From: Cellulomonas sp. SLBN-39
GTDB lineage: Bacteria > Actinomycetota > Actinomycetes > Actinomycetales > Cellulomonadaceae
Reading direction: 5' to 3'
Length of the DNA stretch: 64,000 nucleotides
Assembly: GCF_006715865.1 (NCBI RefSeq)
Contig: NZ_VFOA01000001.1
Span: forward strand, 1,488,001-1,552,000
The translations under genes were made by a program, and so were the position numbers. This document shows positions 56,251-64,000 of the stretch, one piece after another; position 1 is the first letter of the stretch, and the number at the start of each line of letters is the position of its first letter. The notes under the pieces are model-generated. The model was not told the origin of the DNA, ran no database searches, and worked only from the letters and a program-made list of their open reading frames with translations.

Positions 56251-56588
56251 AGGCCCACGTGGTTGCCGTCCGGGTCGACGAACACCGCCCACGCGCTGGT
56301 CTCGTCGATGGGTGCGCGCTCCATCAGCACCGTCCCACCGAGCTCGCGCACCTGGGCCAGGGTCGCCTCGATCGAGTCGACCTCGACGTAGCTGCGAGGC
56401 TGGGCGAAGCCCTCGCTGCGCGGGGCCAGGCCGCCGCCGCTGATCTTGTTGGGCGCCTGCCACATGGGGTAGCCCTCGAAGCCGGGCATCTCGGCGATCT
56501 GCCAGCCGAACAGGTTGCCGTAGAAGCGGGTGGCGGCCGCCATGTCCGCCACCGGGATGTCGATGTGGGTGATGTCTCCGTGCGCCAT
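56223..56588 (-). CDS. VOC (glyoxalase/bleomycin-resistance fold) family protein
   Basis: The 121-residue protein has the vicinal oxygen chelate pattern: ITHIDIPVADMAAATRFYGNLFGWQIAEMPGFEGYPMWQAP, then YVEVDSIEATLAQVRELGGTVLMERAPI and WAVFVDPDGNHVGLYES. Candidate metal ligands are His (HIDIP), and Glu in YES near the end. Such proteins may be lyases, dioxygenases or resistance proteins; the closest group has no fixed role. It ends inside the 3' end of the YdeI-family gene. Confidence 0.86.
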   Translation of the reverse strand: MAHGDITHIDIPVADMAAATRFYGNLFGWQIAEMPGFEGYPMWQAPNKISGGGLAPRSEGFAQPRSYVEVDSIEATLAQVRELGGTVLMERAPIDETSAWAVFVDPDGNHVGLYESAPAGG

Positions 56589-56769
56589 CGCACGCCCCCT
56601 CGGGTCGTCGGCCCGTGCGCGGCTCGCCGGGCCGTCGGCACGACGCTAGCGACGCCCGCCCGCACCGGCTACGGGCCCGGCCCGACGTTCGGCCGATGAG
56701 TCCGGGGCGCGGGACCGGTCGGTGGTGGTGAGGGGTGCACGGGGCGCCCGGCGTGACGAGGAGGACGAC

Positions 56770-57240
56770 ATGGCCGAGCAGGTGGAGCTGCCCACGACGT
56801 CGTTGGCGGCCGTCCGGCGCACGGTGCCGATGACGGAGCTGGTGACGTTCTTCGACAGCGCGTACACCGCGGTCGCGAGCGCCGCGCAGCAGGAGGGGTG
56901 GACGATCACCGGACCTGCGGTCGGATGGTTCCCGGTCAGCATGCCGACGGGCCCGACCGAGATCACCGCCGGGTTCGCGGTCGACGGCGTGCCGCCCGGG
57001 GCGTCGTCGGGGGACGTCACCGTGCTCGACCTGCCGGGCGGTCCGGCGCTCGTGGCCACGCACCTCGGCTCGTACGACGGGCTGCCGGACGCCTGGGAGA
57101 AGCTCGAGCAGGAGCGGGTCGCCCTCGGCGTCGAGGGGCGCGGGGACTTCTGGGAGGAGTACGTGTCCGAGCCTTCGCCGGGCGGCGACCCGTCGGGCAA
57201 CGTCACGCGGCTCGTGCTGCCGCTGCGCGCGGCGTCCTGA
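56770..57240 (+). CDS. GyrI-like small-molecule-binding protein
   Basis: The 156-residue protein has a GyrI-like/effector-binding fold: VELPTTSLAAVRRTVPMTELVTFFDSAYTAVASAAQQEGWTITGPAVGWFPVS, then VDGVPPGASSGDVTVLDLPGGPALVATHLGSYDGLPDAWEKLEQ. GSYDGLPDAWEKL is a conserved signature. Many relatives are the ligand domain of MerR-type regulators; this one stands alone, without an HTH, and so may bind or hydrolyse small hydrophobic compounds. GAGGA precedes the ATG. A strong hairpin follows its stop. Confidence 0.83.
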   Translation: MAEQVELPTTSLAAVRRTVPMTELVTFFDSAYTAVASAAQQEGWTITGPAVGWFPVSMPTGPTEITAGFAVDGVPPGASSGDVTVLDLPGGPALVATHLGSYDGLPDAWEKLEQERVALGVEGRGDFWEEYVSEPSPGGDPSGNVTRLVLPLRAAS

Positions 57241-57244
57241 CCCG

Positions 57245-57281
57245 GCCCGGGCGGTCGGAGGGAACACCGGACCGCCCGGGC
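57245..57281 (+). terminator. Hairpin between the GyrI-like gene and the dehydrogenase
   Basis: GCCCGGGCGGTC (57245-57256) pairs perfectly with GACCGCCCGGGC (57270-57281). The 13-nt loop contains GGAGGGAA. It can terminate the upstream gene; the following ATG is only 16 bp away, so the downstream gene must use its own promoter within or after it, or read-through. Confidence 0.7.
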
Positions 57282-57296
57282 GTGGTTGCGCCTGGC

Positions 57297-58220
57297 ATGC
57301 GAGCCATCACCTACTCCCGCTACGGCGGCAGCGACGTCCTCGAGACCACCGAGCAGCCCACCCCCAAGGTCGGCCCCGACTCGGTGCTCGTGCGCGTGCG
57401 CGCCGCGTCCGTCAACCCCGTCGACTGGAAGATCCGCGCGGGCTACCTCGACCAGGTCATGGACGTGACGTTCCCGGTGGTGCCGGGCTGGGACGTCGCC
57501 GGCGTCGTCGAGCGCGTCGGCCTCGACACCCCCGAGCTGCAGGTCGGCGACGAGGTCTTCGGGTACGTGCGCAAGGACTGGGTGCAGGGCGGCACGTTCG
57601 CCGAGCTCGTCTCCGCCCCGGTGCGCACGCTCGCCCGCAAGCCCGCCTCCCTGACGTTCGAGGAGGCCGCGGCGGTGCCGCTCGCGGGTCTGACGGCGTA
57701 CCAGACGATCGAGCGCACGGAGGTGCGTGCCGGGCAGACCGTGCTCGTGCACGCCGCGGCCGGCGGCGTCGGGCAGTTCGCCGTGCAGATCGCCGCCGCG
57801 CGCGGCGCCCGCGTGATCGGCACCGCGTCCGAGGGCAACCACGCGTACCTGCGCGACCTCGGCGCCGAACCCGTGACCTACGGGGACGGCCTCGTCGAGC
57901 GGGTGCGGGCGCTGGCGCCCGAGGGCGTCGACGTCGTGCTCGACTACGGCACCCCCGACCTGGTTGCGACCACGCGTGCGCTGCTGGCCCCCGGCGGCAC
58001 GGTCGCGTCGATCACGGACGCGGCCGCCCGCGACGAGCTCGGCGGCCACTACGTGTGGGTCCGCCCCTCGACGGCCGACCTCACCGCCCTGGCCGAGCTC
58101 GCCGACGCCGGCGTCCTGCGCGTCGACGTCGCGCAGGTCTTCGACCTCGCCGACGCGGCCGCCGCCCACGACGCCAGCGCCACCGGCCACGTCCGCGGCA
58201 AGGTCGTCGTCCGCGTCTGA
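57297..58220 (+). CDS. NADP-dependent zinc-type alcohol dehydrogenase/quinone oxidoreductase (MDR family)
   Basis: The 307-residue protein is a medium-chain reductase: MRAITYSRYGGSDVLETTEQPTPKVGPDSVLVRVRAASVNPVDWKIRAGYLD, PGWDVAGVVERVG, GDEVFGYV, AGLTAYQTIERTEVRAGQTVLVHAAAGGVGQFAVQIAAARGARVIGTAS (the NADPH-binding AAAGGVG), and a C-terminal KVVVRV. There are no zinc-binding cysteines, so it is of the quinone oxidoreductase type. It is cytosolic. The substrate is unknown. Confidence 0.88.
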   Translation: MRAITYSRYGGSDVLETTEQPTPKVGPDSVLVRVRAASVNPVDWKIRAGYLDQVMDVTFPVVPGWDVAGVVERVGLDTPELQVGDEVFGYVRKDWVQGGTFAELVSAPVRTLARKPASLTFEEAAAVPLAGLTAYQTIERTEVRAGQTVLVHAAAGGVGQFAVQIAAARGARVIGTASEGNHAYLRDLGAEPVTYGDGLVERVRALAPEGVDVVLDYGTPDLVATTRALLAPGGTVASITDAAARDELGGHYVWVRPSTADLTALAELADAGVLRVDVAQVFDLADAAAAHDASATGHVRGKVVVRV

Positions 58221-58221
58221 C

Positions 58222-58247
58222 CCGACCCTGCCCGAGGGCGGGGTCGG
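58222..58247 (+). terminator. Terminator of the dehydrogenase gene
   Basis: CCGACCCTGCCC (58222-58233) pairs with GGGCGGGGTCGG (58236-58247) with one G-U pair, 2 bp after the stop. The remaining 76 bp to the next hairpin hold nothing recognised. Confidence 0.7.
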
Positions 58248-58323
58248 TGATGCCCCGGTGGGCGTGTTCGAAAACCGATACCCCTGACGGAATCTCGACA
58301 GACGGCCCTGTCCTGGCGCTCGC

Positions 58324-58356
58324 GCCGGTCGCACCCCGGTGAAGGGTGCGGCCGGC
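58324..58356 (-). terminator. Terminator of the ABC operon
   Basis: GCCGGTCGCACCC (58324-58336) pairs with GGGTGCGGCCGGC (58344-58356), one G-U pair, 7-nt loop, 8 bp beyond the permease stop on the minus strand. Confidence 0.75.
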
Positions 58357-58363
58357 GGCGGGG

Positions 58364-59665
58364 TCACTCGTAGCGGAGGGACTCGATCGGGTCCTGGCGG
58401 GCGGCGCGCAGCGCGGGCAGGGTGCCGGCGAGGAACGCGATCGCCATGACCCCGACCACCACGGCGGCCACGGACACCGGGTCGAACGCCACCAGGGTCA
58501 GGCCCGGCAGGTCCGCGAGCAGCGTGCTCGCCAGGGCCGTGCTGATGAGCTGCGCCGCGCCCATCGCCGCGAGCACCCCGACCGCGCTGCCGACCAGCCC
58601 GATCGTCACCGCCTCCAGCGAGAACAGGGCGAACACCCGGCCGCTGGCCAGGCCCATCGCCTTCATCAGGCCGATCTCACGGGTGCGCTCCTGCACCGAC
58701 ATGAACAGCGTGTTGATGATGCCGATGCCCGCGGCCACCAGCGCGATGATCGCGAACCCGTTGAGCACCAGCACGATCGTGTCGATCACCGACGTGAACG
58801 TGCCGAGCTGGTCCTCCAGCGTCGTGGCCGTGTAGCCCGCGTCGTCGAGCGCCTCGACCACCGCGGCCTGGTGCTCCTCGCCCGCGGTCGCGTCGAACCA
58901 CACCGACGCGGACGCGTACGTCGGCTCCTGGTCGTCCGGCACGCCGACCTGCTGCAGGTCGGCCAGCGCGAGGGTCAGCGCGTCGTTCGGCACCGCACCG
59001 GTCAGGGAGACCAGCCCGGGCGCCGCCACGCCGACGACCGTCGCGTCGAGCGTGCTCTGCGTGCCCTCGGCGTCCGTGACCGCCAGGGTGACCGTCGCCC
59101 CGACGGCGTCCTCGGCCGAGCCGAACCCGAGCGGGTCCACGTACGACTCGGGCAGCACGACCTGGGGCTCGGAGCCCTCGAGGTCCACCTGGTCGCCGGC
59201 CTCGAGCTCGACCTGCATGCCCGCGACGATCGGGGACAGCGCCAGCTCGTACCGCGTCCCGTCGTCGTGCTGCACGTAGTCGACGCCCACGGAGCGGGTC
59301 GGCTCGACCCGCTCGACGCCCTCCACGTCCCCGATCGTCGCCAGGTCGTCCTCGGTCAGCGGGTCCGCCTGCTCGGCGAACGGGTCGCCCCCCGCCCCCG
59401 GGTCCTGCGCGGCCGCGTCCGGGTCGTACTCCTGCGGTCCGTCCGTCGGGGCGCTCGCCTCGACCGTCCGGGTCACCGTCAGCACGTCGTCCGCGCCGAT
59501 CGACGCCACCGTGTCGTCGATGTACGCGTTGATGCCCGTGCCGACCCCGTTGGTCAGCGACAGCGTGAACGCGCCGATCGAGATGGCCAGCACCGTCAGG
59601 CTGGTGCGGAGCTTGGCCCGGAACGTGCCGGCGACCGCCTGGGTCACCACGTCGACGGTCCTCAT
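58364..59665 (-). CDS. ABC transporter permease (MacB/FtsX type)
   Basis: The 433-residue protein has one N-terminal membrane helix (LRTSLTVLAISIGAFTLSLTNGV), a large extracytoplasmic MacB-like domain (about 45-300), then three helices with IIALVAAGIGIINTLFMSVQERTREIGLMKAMG (the FtsX signature). It ends with ALRAARQDPIESLRYE, as in MacB-family permeases. Such systems act as mechanotransducers or export peptides and antibiotics. The ATG overlaps the ATPase stop (ATGA, 59662-59665). It is divergent from a two-component system that may sense its cargo. Confidence 0.9.
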   Translation of the reverse strand: MRTVDVVTQAVAGTFRAKLRTSLTVLAISIGAFTLSLTNGVGTGINAYIDDTVASIGADDVLTVTRTVEASAPTDGPQEYDPDAAAQDPGAGGDPFAEQADPLTEDDLATIGDVEGVERVEPTRSVGVDYVQHDDGTRYELALSPIVAGMQVELEAGDQVDLEGSEPQVVLPESYVDPLGFGSAEDAVGATVTLAVTDAEGTQSTLDATVVGVAAPGLVSLTGAVPNDALTLALADLQQVGVPDDQEPTYASASVWFDATAGEEHQAAVVEALDDAGYTATTLEDQLGTFTSVIDTIVLVLNGFAIIALVAAGIGIINTLFMSVQERTREIGLMKAMGLASGRVFALFSLEAVTIGLVGSAVGVLAAMGAAQLISTALASTLLADLPGLTLVAFDPVSVAAVVVGVMAIAFLAGTLPALRAARQDPIESLRYE

Positions 59666-60354
59666 GCGGCCACCTGCTCCCCGGCCACCAGGCCGTCGCG
59701 GATCTGGATGCTGCGGTCGCAGCGGGCGGCGAGGTCCTCGTCGTGCGTGACCACCACGAGGGTGATGCCGCGCTCCCGGTGGAGGTCGAAGAGGATGTCC
59801 TCGACCATGCCGCCGGTCGTGGAGTCGAGGTTGCCCGTGGGCTCGTCGGCGAAGATCACGCGGGGCTCGTTGATGAGCGCCCGGGCGATGACCACGCGCT
59901 GCTTCTGCCCGCCCGACAGGTCGTTGGCCTTGTTCGACGCCTTGTCGTCCAGACCGAGCTGCGCGAGCGCCGCCATGCCACGCCGCCGCCGCTCGCCCCG
60001 CGGCACGCCCGCGATCGTCAGCGGCAGCACCACGTTGTCCAGCACGCTGGCGCGCGGGTTGAGGAAGAACTGCTGGAACACGAACCCGAACGCCCGGTTG
60101 CGGGTCGCGTTGACCTCCTTCACCTTCAGCCGGGACGTCTCGACGCCCTCCAGCGTCAGCGACCCCGCCGTGGGCCGGTCGAGCAGCGCCAGCAGGTGCA
60201 TGAGCGTCGACTTGCCCGAGCCGCTCTTGCCGAGGATCGCCAGCGACTCCCCGGCCGCCACGTCCAGGTCCACGCCCCGCAGGGCCTCGAAGGCGCCGCT
60301 GCCCGACCCGTAGGTCTTGCGCAGCCCGCGCACGCTCATCAGTGGTCCGTCCAC
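59662..60354 (-). CDS. ABC transporter ATP-binding protein (MacB/LolD type)
   Basis: The 230-residue ATPase has Walker A LGKSGSGKST, the Q-loop VFQQFFLNPRASVLDNVVLPL, the signature LSGGQKQRVVIARAL, Walker B VIFADEPTGNLDS and H-loop VVVTHD. It powers the permease encoded next. I chose the GTG at 60354, with GAGG 6 nt upstream; an ATG at 60339 is also possible. The adjacent divergent histidine kinase/response regulator pair and the palindrome between them suggest induction by a stress or antimicrobial, as in BceAB- or MacAB-like units, though the kinase is a NarL type. Confidence 0.92.
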   Translation of the reverse strand: MDGPLMSVRGLRKTYGSGSGAFEALRGVDLDVAAGESLAILGKSGSGKSTLMHLLALLDRPTAGSLTLEGVETSRLKVKEVNATRNRAFGFVFQQFFLNPRASVLDNVVLPLTIAGVPRGERRRRGMAALAQLGLDDKASNKANDLSGGQKQRVVIARALINEPRVIFADEPTGNLDSTTGGMVEDILFDLHRERGITLVVVTHDEDLAARCDRSIQIRDGLVAGEQVAA

Positions 60355-60452
60355 CGGGTGCCTCGTTCTCTCGTCCGTCGCCGGCCCGTCGCCGACGTGA
60401 CCCACCGTCCCCCGCGGACCCCGGCCGGCGCGTCGCCCCACGGCTCGCACCC

Positions 60453-60474
60453 GCGTACCGCCGTCGCGGTACGC
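60453..60474. promoter_or_regulatory. Inverted repeat between the ABC genes and the two-component system
   Basis: GCGTACCGC (60453-60461) and GCGGTACGC (60466-60474) flank CGTC as a perfect 22-bp dyad. It is in the 192-bp divergent gap, about 100 bp upstream of the ATPase start and 73 bp upstream of the kinase start. LuxR/NarL-type response regulators bind such dyads, so the regulator encoded at 61692 is the likely ligand. Confidence 0.6.
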
Positions 60475-60546
60475 CGCCTCCCGCGCGGGGCGGACGTGCC
60501 GCCCGCCGCCCGTGCGCGATGCTGGTCGCGACGCGGGGGAGGGGCT

Positions 60547-61695
60547 GTGGACGACGGGCGGGGACGAGCGGTGCGGTGGCGACGGGTCGGCGGCGACGTG
60601 TTCCTCGCGTCCGTGATCGTGCTGTCCGGCAACCTCGAGCCCGGCGCCCGAGGGCACGACGTCGAGCCCCGGTTCCGACCCGACGTGCTCGTCGTCAACC
60701 TCGTCGCGATCGCCGTGCTGCTGCTCAGCCGCCGCTACCCTCGCGCGGCCCTCGGTGCGCTGCTCGGCCTCACGGTGCTGACCGTCCCCCTGGGGCTCTA
60801 CAACATCGGCACCGTCACGGCCGTCGCCGTCGCCGTCTACGTGGTCAGCACCCGCACCGACCGGCGCACCGCCACGCTGCTGACGATCGGCGTGGCGGTG
60901 CTCGTCACCGGCCTGGCCCTCGTCGTGGGCGTCGCCGGGCCGCAGTTCCTGCTCGTCGTGTGCCTCGGCGGGGCGCTCGGCGACGCGATCCGCACGCAGC
61001 AGGCCGCCATGGCCGCCGTCACCGAGCGCGCCGAGCGCGCCGAACGCACCCGCGAGGCCGTCGCCCGCCAGCGGGTCGCGGAGGAGCGGCTGGCGATCGC
61101 CCGCGACCTGCACGACGTCGTCGCCCACCAGATCGCCGTCATCAACCTGCACGCCGGCGTCGCCGCGGGTGCCGTGCGCACCCGCCCCGACGACGCGGAG
61201 CGGGCGCTGGCCACGATCCGGCAGGCGTCGCGCACCGTGCTCTCCGAGATCGGCGACCTGCTGGCCACCCTCCGCGAGCCCGGCGCCGCGGCTGCCGTGG
61301 GCCTCGCGCACCTCGACGACGTGGTCCGCGGCCTGGCCGCCGACGGGCTCCAGGTCACGGTCCGCCGCGACGGCGACCTCGACGCCCTGCCCAGCGCCGT
61401 CGACGTCGTCGCGCTGCGCGTCGTGCAGGAGGCCCTGACCAACGCGCACAAGCACGGCGCCGACCGGCACGCCCACGTGCGCCTGCAGCACCACGACCAG
61501 ACCCTGACCGTCACCGTCACCAACGCCTGCACCCCGCAGACCACCGGCCCCGGCACCCGGCACGGGCTGCTGGGCATGGCCGAACGCGTCGAGTCCGTGC
61601 GCGGCACCCTCACGGCCGGCCCCACGAGCGGCACCTGGACGGTCCGGGCGACCCTGCCGACCAGCACCTCCGACGTCGAGGAGCCCGCGACGTGA
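60547..61695 (+). CDS. Sensor histidine kinase (NarL/HisKA_3 type)
   Basis: The 382-residue protein has four to five membrane helices in its first 140 residues, without a large extracellular domain, so it probably senses within the membrane. A linker helix leads to the HisKA_3 domain: RLAIARDLHDVVAHQIAVINLHAGVAAG (phosphorylated His in DLHD), then the ATPase with VVQEALTNAHKHG (N-box) and GTRHGLLGMAERVESVRG (G-box). It phosphorylates the response regulator encoded next, whose GTG overlaps its stop. Confidence 0.92.
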   Translation: MDDGRGRAVRWRRVGGDVFLASVIVLSGNLEPGARGHDVEPRFRPDVLVVNLVAIAVLLLSRRYPRAALGALLGLTVLTVPLGLYNIGTVTAVAVAVYVVSTRTDRRTATLLTIGVAVLVTGLALVVGVAGPQFLLVVCLGGALGDAIRTQQAAMAAVTERAERAERTREAVARQRVAEERLAIARDLHDVVAHQIAVINLHAGVAAGAVRTRPDDAERALATIRQASRTVLSEIGDLLATLREPGAAAAVGLAHLDDVVRGLAADGLQVTVRRDGDLDALPSAVDVVALRVVQEALTNAHKHGADRHAHVRLQHHDQTLTVTVTNACTPQTTGPGTRHGLLGMAERVESVRGTLTAGPTSGTWTVRATLPTSTSDVEEPAT

Positions 61696-62387
61696 CCACC
61701 GACCCCGCCACGGCCCCCGCGGTCCGGGTGCTCGTCGCCGACGACCAGGCCCTCATCCGCGCCGCCATCGCCGACCTCGTCACCTACGCCGACGGCCTCG
61801 AGCTCGTGGGCCAGGCCGCCGACGGGCGCGAGGCCATCGCGCTCGCGGGCCGGCTGCGCCCCGACGTCGTGCTCATGGACATCCGCATGCCCGGCGTCGA
61901 CGGGATCGCCGCGACCCGCAGCATCTGCACCGACCCGGCGCTCGCGGCCGTGCGCGTGCTGGTGCTGACGACGTTCGAGGAGGACCAGTACGTCGTCGGT
62001 GCCCTGCGCGCCGGGGCCAGCGGGTTCATCGGCAAGGGCGCCGAGCCGGCCGACATCGTCGCGGCCGTGCACGCCGTGCACCGCGGCGACGCCCTGCTCT
62101 CGCCCACCGCCACCCGGGCGCTCATCGACCGGTACGTGCTGCCGGTGGCCGCGACGTCCGCCGCCCCGCACCCCGACCTCGCCGAGCTCACCGAGCGGGA
62201 GGTCGAGGTGCTCACGCTCGTCGGCACCGGCCTGTCCAACGCGGAGGTCGCCGACCGGCTGGTCATCTCCCCGCACACCGCCAAGACCCACGTGAACCGC
62301 ATCATGGCCAAGCTCGGCGCCCACGACCGCGCCCAGCTCGTCATCGCCGCCTACGAGAACGCCCTGGTCCGCGCCGACCCGCGCTGA
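61692..62387 (+). CDS. LuxR/NarL family response regulator
   Basis: The 231-residue protein has a receiver domain, VRVLVADDQALIRAAIADLV, with the phospho-acceptor Asp in VVLMDIRMPGVDGIAA and VLTTFEEDQYV...GFIGKG, and a C-terminal LuxR helix-turn-helix: LTEREVEVLTLVGTGLSNAEVADRLVISPHTAKTHVNRIMAKLGAHDRAQLVI. It is the partner of the kinase (GTGA overlap, 61692-61695). It probably controls the divergent ABC export genes through the dyad at 60453-60474. No other target is visible. Confidence 0.94.
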   Translation: MTTDPATAPAVRVLVADDQALIRAAIADLVTYADGLELVGQAADGREAIALAGRLRPDVVLMDIRMPGVDGIAATRSICTDPALAAVRVLVLTTFEEDQYVVGALRAGASGFIGKGAEPADIVAAVHAVHRGDALLSPTATRALIDRYVLPVAATSAAPHPDLAELTEREVEVLTLVGTGLSNAEVADRLVISPHTAKTHVNRIMAKLGAHDRAQLVIAAYENALVRADPR

Positions 62388-62398
62388 CCGGTGCACGG

Positions 62399-62456
62399 CG
62401 ACGGCCGCCGGTCACGGGGACCGACGGCCGTCGTCAGGCCCGGGTGCGTCCCGGGC
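62399..62456. terminator. Two hairpins between the response regulator and the cellulase
   Basis: CGACGGCCG (62399-62407) pairs with CGGCCGTCG (62425-62433), and GCCCGGG (62438-62444) pairs with CCCGGGC (62450-62456) around TGCGT. They fill the gap between the convergent stops. Confidence 0.7.
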
Positions 62457-62465
62457 GTGCACCGC

Positions 62466-64000
62466 TCAGGAGCAGGTCGAGCCGTTCACGGTGAACGCGG
62501 TCGGCGCGGCGTTCGTGCCGCTGTACGAGCCGTTGAACCCGATCGTCGTCGACCCGCCCGGGGCCAGCGCACCGTTCCAGGCGGCGCTCGTCGCGGTCAC
62601 GGCCTTCCCCGTCTGGGCCCACGTGGCGCTCCAGCCCTGGGTGACCTGCTGGTCGCCCGGGAACGTGAAGCCCAGCCGCCACGACGACCACGCCGTGCTG
62701 CCCGTGTTGGTCACGGTGACCGCGGCGGTGAAGCCGGACGTCCACGAGCTGGCCGTGTACGTGACCTTGCAGGTCGCGGAGGACGTCGGCGTGGGCGTCG
62801 GGGTCGGCGTGACCGTGGGGCTGGGCGTGGGCGTCGGCGTCACGGTCGGCGTGGGGGTGGGCGTGACCGTCGGGGTCGGCGTGGGCGTGGGCGTCGGGGT
62901 GGGCGTCGTGCCCCCCGCCTGCTCGGCGGCCCACGCGGTCAGCCACACGAGGGCCGAGTTCCAGTTGATCGCGACCTCGTTGACCGAGTACGCCTCGATG
63001 TGGTCCACGAAGCACTTCTGCGCCGCGCACCCGGCCAGCTGGGATGCCGCCAGCGGGTCCTGCAGCTCGCTGTTGGGACCGCCGGAGAACGACCCGGGCG
63101 GGGCGGTCGGCAGCGACGCGTCGGCCTGGTTGGCCCAGAACCGGTGGTGCACGTTGCGCACGGCCTTCTCGCCGTAGCCCGCGACGTACGACTGGTTCAG
63201 CGGGTTGCGGCCCTGGAAGTAGTCGAGCGCTCCGAACACGGCCGTGCGGTACTTGGCCTCACCGGTGAAGTCGTGCGCGAGGGCCAGCACGTTCGCGTTG
63301 TTCGCGACCTGCCCGTTGGAGCCCCAGTAGTAGACGTTGCCCGCGTTGTTCGGTGCGGGGTACGCCTGCGTGGCCAGGCGGGCGAGCGCCGCGTCCGCGA
63401 ACCGCACGATCGCGGCCCGGGTCGCGGTGACGTCGGCGGCGGGCAGGCCCGTCGGGACGAGCGCGAGGGTCGTGTCGCCGAGCCCGCCGGTCCAGCCCCA
63501 GTCGTACCCGCGCTCGGTGAAGCTCGTGCCCCGGTAGAACGACGAGCCCGTGACGTCGGCGCGGTACCCGGCCTCGCCGGTCGTCGCGTACAGCTCGGCC
63601 GCGGCCCAGTAGAACTCGTCGGTGACCGTCTTGTCGCCGTAGGCGCCGCCGCCGGTGCCGTCGGTGTCCGACGCGATGCGGTTCGGGTTGGCCTTCGCCG
63701 CGGCGTACGCGGTGCGCGCGGCGGCCAGCGCCCGGGTCGAGAACGCCGGGTCGTACGTCGCCCACAGGCGCGACGCCTGCGCGGCCACGGCTGCCATGTT
63801 GAGCGTCGCGGCCGTGCTCACGGGGGCCAGCACGCGGCGCTGGGCGTCCTGGGCCGGGATCGTCGGGATGCCCGTCCAGCTCTCGTCGTGCATCTTGTGG
63901 TGCACCATGCCGGCGTCGGTGCGCCCCGCGGGCACCTGCATCCGCAGCAGGAACTCCAGCTCCCAGCGGGCCTCGTCGAGCACGTCCGGCACCCCGTTGG
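62466..64000 (-). CDS. Glycoside hydrolase family 9 cellulase with C-terminal CBM2 (5' end missing)
   Basis: GH9 enzymes are inverting endo- or exo-glucanases. The 511 visible residues start inside the catalytic domain at NGVPDVLDEARWELEFLLRMQ and run through DTTLALVPTGLP, the signature VRNVHHRFWANQ, and SVNEVAINWNSALVWLTAW with the catalytic Glu in NEVAINWN. A Pro-Thr-rich linker follows, then CBM2 with conserved Trp residues, GWSATWAQTGKAVTATSAAWNGALAPGGSTTIGFNGSYSG, and a final NGSTC. It should be secreted, but the signal peptide lies outside the window. It probably works with the CE2-CBM2 esterase on plant cell walls. Confidence 0.93.
   Translation of the reverse strand, partial: NGVPDVLDEARWELEFLLRMQVPAGRTDAGMVHHKMHDESWTGIPTIPAQDAQRRVLAPVSTAATLNMAAVAAQASRLWATYDPAFSTRALAAARTAYAAAKANPNRIASDTDGTGGGAYGDKTVTDEFYWAAAELYATTGEAGYRADVTGSSFYRGTSFTERGYDWGWTGGLGDTTLALVPTGLPAADVTATRAAIVRFADAALARLATQAYPAPNNAGNVYYWGSNGQVANNANVLALAHDFTGEAKYRTAVFGALDYFQGRNPLNQSYVAGYGEKAVRNVHHRFWANQADASLPTAPPGSFSGGPNSELQDPLAASQLAGCAAQKCFVDHIEAYSVNEVAINWNSALVWLTAWAAEQAGGTTPTPTPTPTPTPTVTPTPTPTVTPTPTPSPTVTPTPTPTPTSSATCKVTYTASSWTSGFTAAVTVTNTGSTAWSSWRLGFTFPGDQQVTQGWSATWAQTGKAVTATSAAWNGALAPGGSTTIGFNGSYSGTNAAPTAFTVNGSTCS
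62785..62909 (-). repeat. Repeats encoding the Pro-Thr linker of the GH9 cellulase
   Basis: Units of GGCGTG, GGCGTC and GGGGTC on the plus strand give Pro-Thr with occasional Val and Ser on the coding strand. The stretch is similar to 11087-11226 in the esterase gene and could recombine with it. Confidence 0.75.

Overview
The window is chromosomal DNA from a very GC-rich actinobacterium. Three things point to the Cellulomonadaceae (Cellulomonas-like), though this is inferred without a database search: secreted polysaccharide-degrading enzymes built as catalytic domain, Pro-Thr linker and family 2 carbohydrate-binding module; coenzyme F420 synthesis with F420-type oxidoreductases; and frequent GTG starts with 4-base ATGA/GTGA gene overlaps. 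No rRNA, tRNA, CRISPR array, prophage or complete insertion sequence was seen. About 70 protein genes are supported, two of them cut by the window edges (an alpha/beta hydrolase at the left, a GH9 cellulase at the right).

Layout. 0-5.3 kb: hydrolase fragment and TetR regulator, a DUF4386 membrane protein behind a twin TetR operator, purT, a small-molecule kinase and an unrecognised membrane protein. 5.4-9.3 kb is a small accessory-looking patch: a DUF4143 ATPase behind three 23-bp-phased repeats, a membrane hydrolase coupled to a CdiI-like immunity protein, and a ScoMcrA-type head domain joined to a zinc ribbon. 9.3-22 kb: two transporters, a CE2 esterase with CBM2, a GntR/membrane protein/phosphopantetheinyl transferase operon, an LLM oxidoreductase opposite a TetR gene, an acetyltransferase, a hydrolase and a STAND regulator. 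22-28.5 kb: an MFS exporter coupled to an NmtR-like metal sensor, an F420-type oxidoreductase, and a CofG/CofH fusion coupled to a Baeyer-Villiger-type monooxygenase. 29-36.3 kb: LacI opposite a GH51 arabinofuranosidase, then a Ugp-like importer with its phosphodiesterase. 36.4-43.5 kb: housekeeping genes (rnj, prfC) and small unknowns.

43.5-55.6 kb is a metal and stress block: arsR/arsM; two coupled crcB fluoride channels with a universal stress protein; an ars operon (trxA, acr3, arsR-arsC fusion, arsC); a K+ channel; an ArsR/permease/CxxC redox trio; a HEPN-MNT pair; and a lone LMW-phosphatase/ArsC paralogue. 55.6-64 kb: small enzymes, an ABC export pair opposite a NarL-type two-component system, and the GH9-CBM2 cellulase.

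Most striking points: the CofH half of the F420-precursor synthase has no radical-SAM cysteines, and an exact 15-bp tandem repeat sits in its interdomain linker; the DUF4143 ATPase promoter is made of its own repeats at about -10, -35 and -58; a 34-bp dyad lies between lacI and the arabinofuranosidase; and at least eight genes look leaderless (a -10-like hexamer, usually TAnnnT, 6-7 nt before the start codon).
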